Source: Stachybotrys elegans
Lineage: Eukaryota > Ascomycota > Sordariomycetes > Hypocreales > Stachybotryaceae
NCBI GenBank assembly: GCA_020746835.1
Contig: JAGPNK010000006.1
Span: 806,001-870,000, forward strand
Length of the DNA: 64,000 nt
Direction: 5' to 3'
Part shown: positions 44,777 through 55,255 of the stretch, piece by piece
Layout: each line of letters starts with the position of its first letter
How positions within the stretch are numbered: the first letter of the stretch is position 1
Notes under the pieces: generated by a model
What the model saw: only the letters and a program-made list of their open reading frames with translations
What the model was told of the DNA's origin: nothing
Database searches by the model: none
Position numbers and translations under genes: made by a program

Positions 44777-45157
44777 ATGCCGTCATCAAAGGGAAAGCCC
44801 ACGGGTCCCCAATTGCGGGAGGAGCTCAAAGAGGAGATAAAAGAGGAGCCGAATAAGAGCGGCGGCGGGCAAGGTCAATGGTCAGCATGGAAGGTATAGA
44901 ATCATCATCTCTTTGTTTTCCTTTTTCTTTTTTTTCTTTCTTTTTTCTTTCTTTTTCTCAATATTTCTGCCCATTACCCATGACGTATACCTACCGTGAT
45001 AAGCTGATCTATGCCCCAGGCTTCGAAACTAGCAAAGGAGTACGAGAAGCAGGGCGGCGACTATGAGAACGAGGCCGGGTCCAAGAATGAGCCCGAGAAG
45101 GGCGTGCCGCAGCGCAAGAGCCAAGGGAAAAAAGAGAGGGAGCTGAATGGGGAATGA
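44777..45157 (+). CDS. Small conserved hydrophilic fungal protein
   Basis: Exons 44777-44893 and 45020-45157 encode 84 aa across a 126 nt, T-rich intron (gtatag...ccccag). The protein starts MPSSKGKPTGPQLREELKEE, has the central motif GQWSAWKASKLAKEYEKQGG spanning the splice site, then YENEAGSKNEPEKGVPQRKS and a lysine-rich end. It is highly charged and likely disordered or helical, with no signal peptide. I recognise the QWSAWKA...YEKQGGDYENE block from small uncharacterised ascomycete proteins, but know no function. The exact join of the conserved block at the splice site is strong evidence for the model. It is easily missed by gene finders because of size. Confidence 0.72.
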
Positions 45158-46214
45158 TGGGCGAAGATCTAGGGAAGATGTTGTGGGCAATGGTATCACC
45201 GCTGCTGCAAGGCTATTTGCTGATGGTGTGTCGGTACATGACACACCGTCTAACACAAGGCTGAGTGGGCAAAGTCCTCATCGTGCTTGTCCATTACTAA
45301 ATTGGAAACTTATCATTGCATTGGTGATGGGAAAGCACGCCGAGCCCAGCGATTCTATGGTTCTGGCTGACACGGATTGTAATGTCCTGCCTCTCGGCGT
45401 ATTATATGCGTTATGGAGGCGGCGTATCGCAAAGGCCCCGGGCTCTGCGGCGCAGACGCATGGCCATGCTGCATGTCAGACAGAGGTATACTCTGCGACA
45501 GACGCTGTCCGAGACAACCGGCAACCTGCGTTTCACCACTAAATGATCATGTTGAGGGGCTGGAGAGGGCTCATGCTCATGGTTAATGAACAGCATTAAC
45601 GCAGCTGTTTCCCTTGTTGATTATCGGTTGCACGTCTGATGCAGCGGAAGAGCAACACGAAAAGGTATGCGGCTGGCTTTATGGGGCGCCAATCCACATG
45701 TTGATCAACGCCGCTTACACCAGTATTCCGTAGAGTGACACAGTCCACACATCCAACAAGTCGACTTCGTCGTGCTGGCAGAAGAAATACGAGTCCGGGT
45801 CTTGGCGTGGCCGTTACGTCCGGAGACTCGGCTCATAGCACCCGATACGAACAGTTAGAGCCGGACTAGTTTCAGCCATTTAATTAATATCTTTCCACTT
45901 TTTCTGCAGAGACGGGTTGAAGGTAGCGGTTCCGTCCAGCTTCGCCAGGAAGGCCTTGTCTGGGTAGCTGATAACGTCACAAGAACGGTTTTATTTGTGA
46001 GGCCGGCTCTCCGTCTCGCACTAGGATTGATTTAAAGCGAGTCTTCGACACAGCCTGCCGTCTCAGCTGATAGGGGATTTCGGAGTGCTACTGAGCGATG
46101 TGCTTGTAAGCAAAGGCGCGGAGACTTACACAATTCGATAAATGGTAATAGGTAGTGTAAGATATGGCTCTCGAAGGTTGGTCCAGTCACATGCAGTGCT
46201 GTGTAAATACGGAC
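45158..46214. other. Convergent intergenic region, no gene seen
   Basis: This 1.06 kb region lies between the small charged protein (+) and the WD40 gene (-). One 131-codon plus-strand frame (45147-45542) has no domain-like sequence. Nothing else was recognised. Confidence 0.4.
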
Positions 46215-47675
46215 TCACTCCTCAGAGGCGTTGACTGCCCAGACCTTGAGACTGGACTCGGCGAGGACCTTGATACCGCTGGTCGATTCGGCCGCAGACT
46301 CCTCTTCAGACCCCGAAGAGTGTGTCCAGCCCCCGGAGCAGGTTGCTGCAACAGAGCCGCTCGAGTGGATGAGTGTGCTGCCTATCGGGGAGTCGTGAGC
46401 CTTCCAGCTCCAACTTGGCTCGCATGAACCTTGCTGCATGCCAACATTCTCCCACACGAGAACAGACCCATCCTGCGTCCCTGCCCAAGTCTCGAAGCCA
46501 CCACCTCCATACTCGTCTCCAGGGAAGACATCACAGGTCAGACGCTGCTGAGTGGTGGCCAGGCGGCCCTTTAGTACACTGAGGGCTTGCCCGGTTCCTC
46601 GGATATCGTAAACCAGCAGACCCTTGGCATGACGCTCATTAATCAAGAGATATCGTCCACATGGACTCCATGCAACCTGAACTATGCCCCTGCCGCCCAA
46701 TTCGAGGTCAAAGGTCTTCTCGGCGGGGGCGATGTCCCAGTTGGCGACAACTTTGTCGGACCGGTTCAAGTCATAAAGGCCCATCCAACGAGTTCTGGTT
46801 CCCGCGGCAATTATGGACTCGCCATTGCTTCCCTCTGGAGATGCTGACAGTGCAGACACCGTGCCTTTCATGCCGACACCGCTTCCCTTGGATATGTGTC
46901 TGCGTGATGGAATGGTAGGGATGGTTAGAACGGGGCCGTCAGAGCCATATCGTGAAACATCAAACATGTCCAAACGATCGGCCGACCCACAGACGAAGTG
47001 TGTGCCCGGGTACTGCCATAGCAAGGACGAGGGTGTGATGTACTGCTCCGTCTCCTTGCGAATGAGTTTGTAGCCGGCGAGAGGGGATGCGTGGCCCTCC
47101 TCGGGGAACGCATGGTAAAGCTGGAGGGGGAGATCCCGACAACCAACAAGAACTGTCTGAGAGGATGGCTCACTCAGGTGGAAGAAGGGGGCGACAGCAA
47201 CGGCCTGAGTGGGCTCGGGGAGGGTGAAGCTGGCCTGGGGCTCCAATGGACGGACGCTGCTTCTGTCCGACTGCAGGAGATCTGCAGGAAGAACCAAGGA
47301 GGAGATGGTCTGGTGGGAAGAGTGTGCAATCAGAGTCGTCCCATCGGCAGACCACTGGGCAGAAACAAAGTATGGATTCGACCCACCAGTGGAAGAAGCA
47401 CCAGTAGAAGCAATGGGCGAAGCTGACTCTGGGGAAGAAGGTTGTGTCGTGGCTAGTCGTTGAGCAAGCAGGTGGATATGCTGAGCGGCCTCGGGTTGCA
47501 CGTCGGGATTGGGCGGTTTGGCCACGGACCGGTCAGGAAGCTCGGCACGAGCCATTGCTGGACCGGCTGGCCGCTCTTCTTCCATGCACTCGTCAGTCCC
47601 TATCATGGCACATTGACTCGGAAGCTGCGCAGGACGAGATTGAGGGATAGATGGACCGGCTATCGCACCGCCCAT
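46215..47675 (-). CDS. WD40 protein, TCAB1/WDR79 (Swt21)-like
   Basis: A single exon encodes 486 aa. After a disordered N-terminus (about 1-95) WD40 blades begin at PYFVSAQWSADGTTLIAHSS. Others are GTHFVCGSADRLDMFDVSR, ESIIAAGTRTRWMGLYDLN, GIVQVAWSPCGRYLLINERH and FETWAGTQDGSVLVWENVG. The order of blades, with the HFVCG..DRLDMFD and LTCDVFPGDEY segments, resembles WDR79/TCAB1, which binds CAB-box RNAs in animals, and yeast Swt21, a factor linked to spliceosomal snRNP function. Function in filamentous fungi is unproven, and another WD40 subfamily is possible. It is divergent from the PQ-loop gene across 1.2 kb. Confidence 0.68.
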   Translation of the reverse strand: MGGAIAGPSIPQSRPAQLPSQCAMIGTDECMEEERPAGPAMARAELPDRSVAKPPNPDVQPEAAQHIHLLAQRLATTQPSSPESASPIASTGASSTGGSNPYFVSAQWSADGTTLIAHSSHQTISSLVLPADLLQSDRSSVRPLEPQASFTLPEPTQAVAVAPFFHLSEPSSQTVLVGCRDLPLQLYHAFPEEGHASPLAGYKLIRKETEQYITPSSLLWQYPGTHFVCGSADRLDMFDVSRYGSDGPVLTIPTIPSRRHISKGSGVGMKGTVSALSASPEGSNGESIIAAGTRTRWMGLYDLNRSDKVVANWDIAPAEKTFDLELGGRGIVQVAWSPCGRYLLINERHAKGLLVYDIRGTGQALSVLKGRLATTQQRLTCDVFPGDEYGGGGFETWAGTQDGSVLVWENVGMQQGSCEPSWSWKAHDSPIGSTLIHSSGSVAATCSGGWTHSSGSEEESAAESTSGIKVLAESSLKVWAVNASEE

Positions 47676-48904
47676 CGGCCTCTACCGAGCTCACTCCCAG
47701 GATGTTTATTGGGCAGGGGCTCTTCCAAGTTTTTGGCTGTGCCCCGGAGATGTCGCAGAGGGTTGAGGCTGGAGGAATTGGCGGGAAAGCAGAGCAAGGT
47801 ACTGCAATTTCAGGAGGCTGCGGATCGGCTCAGGCCAATGCTCGCATCCCAATCACAGCAGAATTGCCTACCTACACCAAGGGTCCACCCGATGTTTTCC
47901 CCTTCCTGCCTCTGCATAACCACCCCTGTCCTGTGCCCCTCTACCCTGCCCCTACGTCATAGAGACGTTGGTGCAGTCCTGTCGCTGAGATCTGTGGGCT
48001 ACATATGCTAGTTTCAGGTCCAAGCTCCAGGTACCCTTGACCGCTTCCTGCAGACGCTGAGGGACTTCAACGGGCGCTGGAGCGCTATCTAGCTCAACAA
48101 GTCCAGCCCGCATTGTATGTATGTACATTGCATATTGCATATTCTATCCACGTCCGTCGTCTTGTCAAGGAGGTGTGCTCCAGGATGGCTAGGCGCCGCA
48201 GCCGCATCTCCGCCCGTGGGTGTGATGCGACGTGATGCACATGAATTCCGTCCTGCAATCAATGGGAAAGTCAGTTGGTGCACGTTTGCAGGCGCGCTTT
48301 CTGTGGGGATGGGTCCCGTGCCAATCATCCATCCCCATCCCCATCCCCATCCCAGGCTATAGGCTACAGGCAGGTACCCAGCCAGGCAGGCACGGTCGCC
48401 CTCCCACCTGACATTCTGACCTAAGATGGTTGCAAGCCCAGGCAGGCACTGGTAATTTGTCGCACCCTCCTGCCGTTAGCACCCAGACCTGAATTTCCAA
48501 CATCGACTCCCAATCCTTTCCTGCTTCACCTCCGACTTCCAGGCCAACCATCTCCTCGCAACCAAAGCTCGCCAGCTAGTCTTTCCTTTTCTTCAAGCTG
48601 CATCGACTCGCCACCATCTGATCTGCTCCTTTGCCTTGCCTTCCTCTCCCTCGCACCACCATGACGGTCGCCTAGCCCGCTGTCACCCGGCGCATCCTCC
48701 TCGAACGAAACATTCGTCCAATCCTTGACGGCCTGTCACTTGCTTGCACCTGCAGTGCTCCCCTGCAAATCTGCAGACCTTTCGTACCGACGACAAACAA
48801 CGCACCCAGCTTCGGCTATCTTCGCCCGAAAGCATCCAGCGACTCTGAATAACTTTCGTGGACGGTACTCGTTGCCGCCCCGTCGGGTCCCTTACACCTT
48901 CGCG
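47676..48904. other. Divergent promoter region of WD40 and PQ-loop genes
   Basis: This 1.23 kb region has no supported coding frame. A ccccat-type tandem run (four units) lies at 48331-48353. The last 400 bp are CT- and CA-rich with an in-line leader for the PQ-loop transcript. Confidence 0.4.
48331..48353 (+). repeat. Short ATCCCC tandem run
   Basis: The 6-bp unit atcccc is repeated nearly four times in an intergenic promoter region. It is a simple repeat with no wider family seen. Confidence 0.7.
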
Positions 48905-50101
48905 ATGGATATTTTTGAGTCACCAAATGACCAATGCGAGCGACTTAAAACGCCGTCATACCTGGAGCTGACAGTCTCCATGTAAGCCTTTGGAATCTCC
49001 CTGGTGCCTTGCCTGTGGCAGTGTGCTTCTCCCATGTTCCCTGCTGACGATGCGAAGTATCATCCTCGTCGGCCTCTTCATCTCATACCTTCCTCAGCAT
49101 TATCGCATCATCTCCCGGGGAACCTCGGAGGGTATCTCTCCCTATTTTGTCCTACTCGGCACAACATCGGCTACCTCCGGCTTTGCCAACATCCTGACTG
49201 TTCCGCCGTCTCGCGCTGCCATCAGCTGCTGCAAGGAGCTGGACACATTCGAGTGTACTGCTGGGCTTTTGGGTCTCGCCCAGCTGGGTCTGCAATGGAT
49301 ATGTTTTGCTCTCATGTGAGTCCTGCGATACTCTGTCTGACCAAATGCCTTTTACTTACCGTCCCCAGCCTTGTTCTGTTCTTGATCTTCTTCCGCTATA
49401 CGGTAGCTACTGTCCCTGAAGACTCGGACGAAGATGCTCCAACCTGGCGTACCGCCGTCATGGTTGGCTTCCTATGCTTCCTACATGCGCTTGTGGTCAT
49501 TGCGTTGACTGGTGTCTTTGCCATCGCTTTGCCGCGTCAATTGGACGCTTGGGCTAACTTTTTGGGTATCATGGCCGCTGCCTTGGCCGCTGTTCAGTAC
49601 ATACCCCAGATCTTCACAACATATCGCCTGAAACATGTCGGCAGTTTGAGCATCCCCATGATGTGCATTCAGACCCCCGGTGGTCTCTTGTTTGCCGCTA
49701 GTCTCTTTGCACGCCTGGGCTGGGCTGGTTGGAGCACTTGGTTCATCTATATTATGACGGCCTGCATGCAAGGCACTCTGCTTTTCATGGGAATCTACTT
49801 TGAGTTCTCTTCCCGACGACATGACGTTGTGGTCAACGTCTATGGAGACAGCGCACCACAGTCACCCATCGAACATACGCACCCACGACGACCTCCTGCA
49901 AACCGTACCTACTCGGAAGGCTGGGAGAGAGGCCTCCCCGGACCATTCACAGGGCACCCCGAGCGTTACGCCGAGACTGAGGAGGATCTGGAGCATATCC
50001 AAGAACGCGAGGAGAGGGCTATTGCACGGGAAAGCCAGCCACTCCTTAGGCCGGGTGGCATAGGCAACCCCTACAAGCATTACGATTCGACACACCACTA
50101 A
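48905..50101 (+). CDS. PQ-loop repeat membrane protein
   Basis: Exons 48905-48981, 49058-49315 and 49369-50101 encode 355 aa. The first PQ-loop repeat includes GLFISYLPQHYRIISRGTSE; the second is AAALAAVQYIPQIFTTYRLKHV. About seven membrane segments are visible, including QLGLQWICFALI, VMVGFLCFLHALVVIALTG and STWFIYIMTACMQGTLLFM. PQ-loop proteins move cystine, basic amino acids or sugars across vacuolar and other membranes; the substrate here is unknown. The hydrophilic C-terminus (about 275-355) has dileucine-like SQPLLRP, common in vacuole-sorted proteins. All intron ends are GT-AG with correct phase; the second intron begins right at the end of a membrane helix (FALI). Confidence 0.88.
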
Positions 50102-51108
50102 TGTATGTGTGGCGCAGACCTTGTGCGGGGGCTCATTGTTTATAACGGCGCCGGCTCATGTACGTTTTAACTTATTTTGACATATACAGTCAACAAATTG
50201 AAAGTGACAGTTCTTCCATACCTTTGGCCGAGATATGACTTGGGCAGAGGAAACTACCGTGCAACCCATCGTGGCCGGATCCCAGCGAGGCTGAGTATCC
50301 CACACAAATGCTGGACCAAGGGATATGTCTTGCAACAAGCTTTGTGGCGCAAGATTACCAGGACCATTACATCCGGATAGTGCAGTCCAATTATTATGTG
50401 TGCCTCGCTAAACAGAACGAAGACGAAATCAGTTTGGTCCGCTGAGGATACCACCAGTCGGACATACGACGGCAGAACGCTTATTCGTAGCTCACGCCGA
50501 ACAGCATATCTCTAGGGCTGCACCCTGCACCAGCGCGTCGAGGTTGACACATTGAGCTCGGTACAACACAACGAACGCCCCCCGGCAATGGATAGCATTT
50601 TTGGTCAGGCTGCCCTCGTGCCAAGTGCAAGAATACATCCAATGAGGAAATAAAGGTCCGGGTTCGCCGCCATGTCCCATGTAAGCGAGGCGGAAAGCAG
50701 CATCGATTGTATGAGTCCCAGTATGACTGGATGGGCGCCCCCGCAGGACGTCGAGGATGGATGACTCGCAGATCCACTCTCAAAGACCTGTCCTGTCCGG
50801 GGGTTCTTATCGCCCACCTCATGGGTTGCGCTCGGCCCCTGATTGGCGCTCCCTCGGCACCGTTCCGGTCTCCGTCCCTGAGCTGTGTCACCCAGTCTGG
50901 TGGCGGGTGGGAGGCAGATGGCCTATCTGTCACATTCAGCCACCCTCTCCCTCTCCCTCCCCCCCAATCGCCCATCTCGTCTTTGTCCTTGAACAGCTTT
51001 CCAACCCCAGGCGCGAAATATCGTTGTTTCCCCCCGGGTGGCTGTTTCTGCTTTCCTCCGATACTTCCGCATCCAACTCCCCGTCTCTCCCCTCGATAGC
51101 TGCTCGAC
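50102..51108. other. Intergenic region before the R3H gene
   Basis: This 1.0 kb region lies between two plus-strand genes. Long open frames here on both strands (such as minus 50481-51116) come from GC-rich composition and have no domain-like sequence. The last 200 bp are CT-rich leader. Confidence 0.4.
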
Positions 51109-52328
51109 ATGGCCATCTACAGCGCCGTCCCTCCCCCGAGGAGCTCGCGTCCAATCCCGCCTCCGATCTGGCCACGATCCAATCCCACACGCCTCAGCCC
51201 ACGAACCCGGCCGTCGACATCGACGCCTGGACGATATCCGCCCTCCAGTCCCTCAGCGTCTCCCCCGTCGCCCGCGGCACCGGCACGCCACTCACCATCC
51301 CCCTCGACGAGGCTCACGCGCCCAAGAAGCAGGAGCCCGCCCGAGCTGTCCAGATCAGCGAGTCTGCCGCCGTTGCCATATCCACGACGCCGCCCCGTCG
51401 GCCCCCCTCGCGACGGGACAGCCAGCGTCGCAGAGAGCTGCTTCTCAAGGGCAACGAGGGCAGCCGGCAGCGCCGGCGATGGGAGAATGGTACTTGAGAT
51501 CCCGCAGCGGCTCCTCCGCGTATCCAATGCTGACCACGGCGGGTTCCTTCACTCGCACAGACCGATTGATGCACGTTCCCAACGCGCAGCCCCCCAGCCG
51601 TCCGATTGGGAAGTCCGCCCCACGCATCCCGCGCATCACGTCCCCTACCAGCTCGCCCAGTTCTGGGACCGGGGCGTCCGCCAGCTCGTCGAGGACAAGA
51701 CGGTCAAGCTGCAGACGGCCCGCAAGAAGCAGCAGCTCCTGGCGGGCCGCGCCACCGGCCTCGGCCTCGGCGAGGTGCCCCGCGACCTCCGCGAGACGGC
51801 CAAGCGCAGCCCCCTCGTGCGCACCTGGGTCAAGGCCCTCGAGGACCCGATACGGCAGTACGTGGTCAACCAGCGCGCGGCGCGCGGCTCTGAGAAGCCT
51901 GGCTCGGACGACTGGCAGCATGTCAGCGACGAGGACGAGATGGACTCCGAGGACGAGGAGATTGTCTTTGTGGGCAGAAATGGCGCCATGAGGGATCTGC
52001 GGGAGAAGTCCAGGTCCTGGAAACCCGCCAGTCGTCAAGTGTCACAGGGGACGGTGGACTCGGGCATGGTTCTCGACACGTTTGGCGACGACGAAGGCTC
52101 TTCTTACAGGTCATTCCCCTCGGAAACCCAGCGTCCCAGAATGTTTACTGACTACCTCGCAGGCGGTGGCTCACACACACCATCTCAGACTACTATGGCC
52201 TTGAATCGCGGTCCGTCGTCCTCCCTAACCCCTCACGCAAAGTCGTGTATGTGGGAATCAAGGAGATCCGGCATCGTTCGATTCTCGACAAGCCACATCT
52301 GCCGCGCCCTCTGTGGCAAGTCTGCTGA
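51109..52328 (+). CDS. R3H-domain protein with R3H-associated N-terminal domain, two frame breaks
   Basis: Exons 51109-51489, 51561-52109 and 52163-52328 encode about 365 aa. The R3H-associated N-terminal domain spans about 105-210: RRPPSRRDSQRRRELLLKGN, RQRRRWENDRLM, then PSDWEVRPTHPAHHVPY. The last exon gives an R3H domain whose RWLTH matches the R-x3-H motif, followed by HTISDYYGLESRSVVLPNP. R3H domains bind single-stranded nucleic acid. As read, two single-base deletions break the frame, at the C5 run 51133-51137 (opening MAIYSAVPPP then EELASNP in another frame) and at the C6 run 51590-51595 (NAQPP then PSDWEV). Adding one base at each makes the spliced length a multiple of three. The gene is convergent with the damaged meiotic-type gene. 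Confidence 0.8.
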
Positions 52329-52583
52329 TCCAATGGTCAAGCAGAGGACATGTGAGAAAGGTGAACGTACAAGCGGCGCGGGTGTGTTGATGCAATCTCA
52401 GGGTGATGTCCGTGACCCTAGAGGATCGTGTCACGATTGGGTAGATTTCCCTGTAGATCATTCTGGAAATGGGATAGACTGAGCTCGTCTCTATTCATAT
52501 GACATGGGATCATAAGCTGAGTTGATGCTCCAACATCTGCGAAATGGTCTGACTCATACTGAGTACATGTTGCTCACCGTATT

Positions 52584-55255
52584 TCATGAGCTTGGCAACC
52601 ACCTTTGATCGAGGATGGTGCTTGCTCTTACCCATGGTTCATCTCTTCCCAATACCCCTGCGTACAAACTCATCCTTTGTCCAGGAGACATGCAGATGAA
52701 CTGGGCCAGTCCTTGGTCTCCACCTTTGATGCGTAGGATCGTAGCCAGTACCTGCGCAGACATGGCCGTCATACCCAAGCCACGTAAGAATATCTCCTAA
52801 GTAGTCTCCTGATGTGACAGGTAGTCCTTGACCGGGGCTGTGTGGGGGCTGTAAAGGTTCATGAAAGATATAATCCAGCCTGCCAGGGCCTCGTCTCCGC
52901 CTGGGATCAGGTACGGAATCGTGTCATGTTTGAGTGACGTTGTGAAGCGCACGAGGTCTGCGTAGGCGGCCACATCCGCTGGTGACGGGGATCCCATAAC
53001 CTCCCCCGCCGGATTAGACTCGGATACAAGTATGACCAGGGACTCGTATCTGTAGCTCGCCGCTTGAATGCGTTGCCTTAACGGTGGAAGCGCTTTGGAC
53101 CCCGGTAAAGGTCGTTGGCGAGCCTGAAGAAGAGTAGTGACTATGAGGCCAGATGTAGGAGACAGTGCAACGTCGACCTCGAAGTCACATTCAACAGGTA
53201 AATCGCTCGACTTTGACGGCATAGCGCTCACCACTACTTTTCCTTCTCGGGACAGATCCCGATCTATGAGAAGCTGAGCTGGCCACGTTCGCGCAATCAG
53301 TCGTAGAATCGTTCGGCTCAGTCCCAACGAGACTATGAAGCAGCCCTTGGCAACAGGCTCGGCGACCCTTGGGACATCTATCAGACTCGAACGAAGTTCT
53401 TTGGGGGGGCTGTTTTGTTGTACAAGGGCCACTTGATTATTGGAATGAGAAGCCACACCCTCGGCGCGGGGGTTCGGCTTCGTCACTTCGGCTGTCTTAT
53501 GTCTCTTTGACGCGCGCAGCTCCATGAAGCCTGAAAGCAGCCTCGTAGCAGTTTGGTCGCCACTGAGGTCAGCACTTGGTTCATTTGGTAAACGCTTCCT
53601 GGCTTCTCTAATCATGTCCTCCAAGCTGTTCGCTTCGATACTTTGTCGAGGGGCATCCTCACTCTGCTGTCGCCTATACAAATACTCGGCGGACAAGGGG
53701 ACGGGAGAGTTGGAGAGGCTCCGAATGTCATCATCGTAGGTTTTGCAAAGAATTCTGACATCCCTGTTGCATTCAATATAGGCAGCGCTGTTCAACGAAT
53801 GCATCTCGTCAGCTACGCGCAACATCGGAAGTTCGCTGTCGAGAGTCTGCAAAGCTTCATCGGTAACGATGCGGCCTTTGCCCTGAGGTATCGGCTCCCA
53901 TTTTACGGTATTGTTGGATGGAATATATGCTGCGGCGATTTTTATGTCGATCAAACTCAGGTGTGAAGAAGACATGAGCCAATCGAATTGAGCTCGGCCA
54001 CTAGATGAATGCTTCTCCCATTCAGGAGCGGACAACTCGATGAGTAGCTTCGGTACAGGCATCCGTGCGATCGAATCAGATGGGTCGAGGTGCTCTTGAT
54101 CGATAGCGAGCATTATCTCAGAATGCCTTTCCTCTATTAGAGCTGAAAATGCATCCGTAAAATGGCAGTCGACTTCCTCCATCTCAGCCAGGGCTTCATC
54201 AATGTTGACGGGGCTAGCAAGGTCTGGTTTCCCTAGCACTCCGATCGAAGATGGAGTGCTAGACCCAACGGACATGATTGGTACGTCAATTTTCAGATGC
54301 TCGGGCTTTTCCAGTACGGGACCTGGATAGGGCAGGCCCTCCACGGGACTGGAGAACATGTTGAAGCCAGGGGGTTCCGGGAGTTCAGAGTCGAGACAAC
54401 CACTTTCCACGGCTTTTTGTAGGTTTTTGGCGCTCTCGGTGCTTGGACTTTCAGGCTCAGATGTCAAGTCTATGACTGCTGTAAATTCATCTGGCACATA
54501 CGGTTCGGGGAGTTCCTCGGACATGACACTCAGCGGCGGGCTGACAGCTCGGTTTAGAATCAGCCAATTCTGTTTCGTCAGCCAATATATCAAATATCAG
54601 TCACGGCTTCCAATCCTTACCGTCTGGTTACTTGGAGTGTAGTCGTGCAGGACCGTGGAATATCCAGCGTCTTCCCAATTTGACTCCCAGTGCAATTCAT
54701 CCATCTCAGCCTGAGAAAGGGACTGAACATGCTCACGCTTGGTTTCGCGCACCATCAAAGACAGTAGCTTGGTAGAAATAGGAGGGAAGTCAAGGCCTTC
54801 GTCCTTCTCCAGTCGAGTCTGACTCAATGGGAGCCACTGGTAAAGCATGTCAACAGAACTCTTGCTCTTCACCCGCTCATGGTAGCATTGAAGATCAGTG
54901 TCAATGTTCGATCCAAGATCTAGATCTTGGAAGAGCCTCAGCTTCTGGAGATGAGGGCGGTATTGTGTAAGGGGTTTGTCTTCTTGTGTATCCAGCAGCA
55001 GAGGCCAGTCTTGGTCCAAAATATATTGGCAAGCCGTATCATCTACGGACACGGTTACGTCGGGGATTCGAGCTGGGGGAGGCCTGCTTGTGATATCAAT
55101 CCATCTCGCTCTGAGGCGAGACATGAATGTCGAAGTAAATGGATGCTGTCGCAGAAACGAAACGGTGCCCTTGTATAATTTCGGAAAAGATTCTCGGCTC
55201 TGGCATACTGGTCGGCCGTCTCCGCTTCCTGGTATGGCTGTAGATCGCCTTTCAT
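52584..55255 (-). pseudogene. Zip2/SHOC1-like (XPF-like) fungal protein, disrupted
   Basis: The minus-strand coding sequence uses exon A (from about 55255, true start uncertain, to 54621) and exon B (54569 to 52584), with a 51 nt intron. Exon B is acidic and disordered for about 300 codons, then gives an XPF-like block: IVTTLLQARQRPLPGSKALP, YESLVILVSESN, IPGGDEALAGWIISFM. A TAG at 52799-52797 interrupts the frame, yet family-like sequence (EIFLRGLGMTAMSAQ, FICMSPGQRMSLYAGVLG) continues in the same frame to TGA at 52584. In exon A the frame also slips near 55179-55181 between YARAENLFR and KLYKGTVSFL. Zip2/SHOC1 proteins act in meiotic crossover formation; the assignment is inferred from the XPF-like block. 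An MPATMIS opening further upstream may be the real start. Confidence 0.55.
52797..52799 (-). other. In-frame TAG stop inside the Zip2/SHOC1-like gene
   Basis: The frame reads QETT-TAG-EIFLRGLG. TGG to TAG is the simplest single-base change that would explain it, since a tryptophan fits the family at this place. A 36 nt intron ending in this TAG is possible in principle but is too short for this genome. Confidence 0.75.

Noticed and set aside
50481..51116. 211-codon minus-strand frame upstream of the R3H gene
   Set aside because: No signal peptide, domain or conserved block; it covers the leader of the R3H gene.
52800..52835. 36 nt intron ending at the TAG in the Zip2/SHOC1-like gene
   Set aside because: No intron in this window is shorter than about 44 nt, and no branch site is visible.
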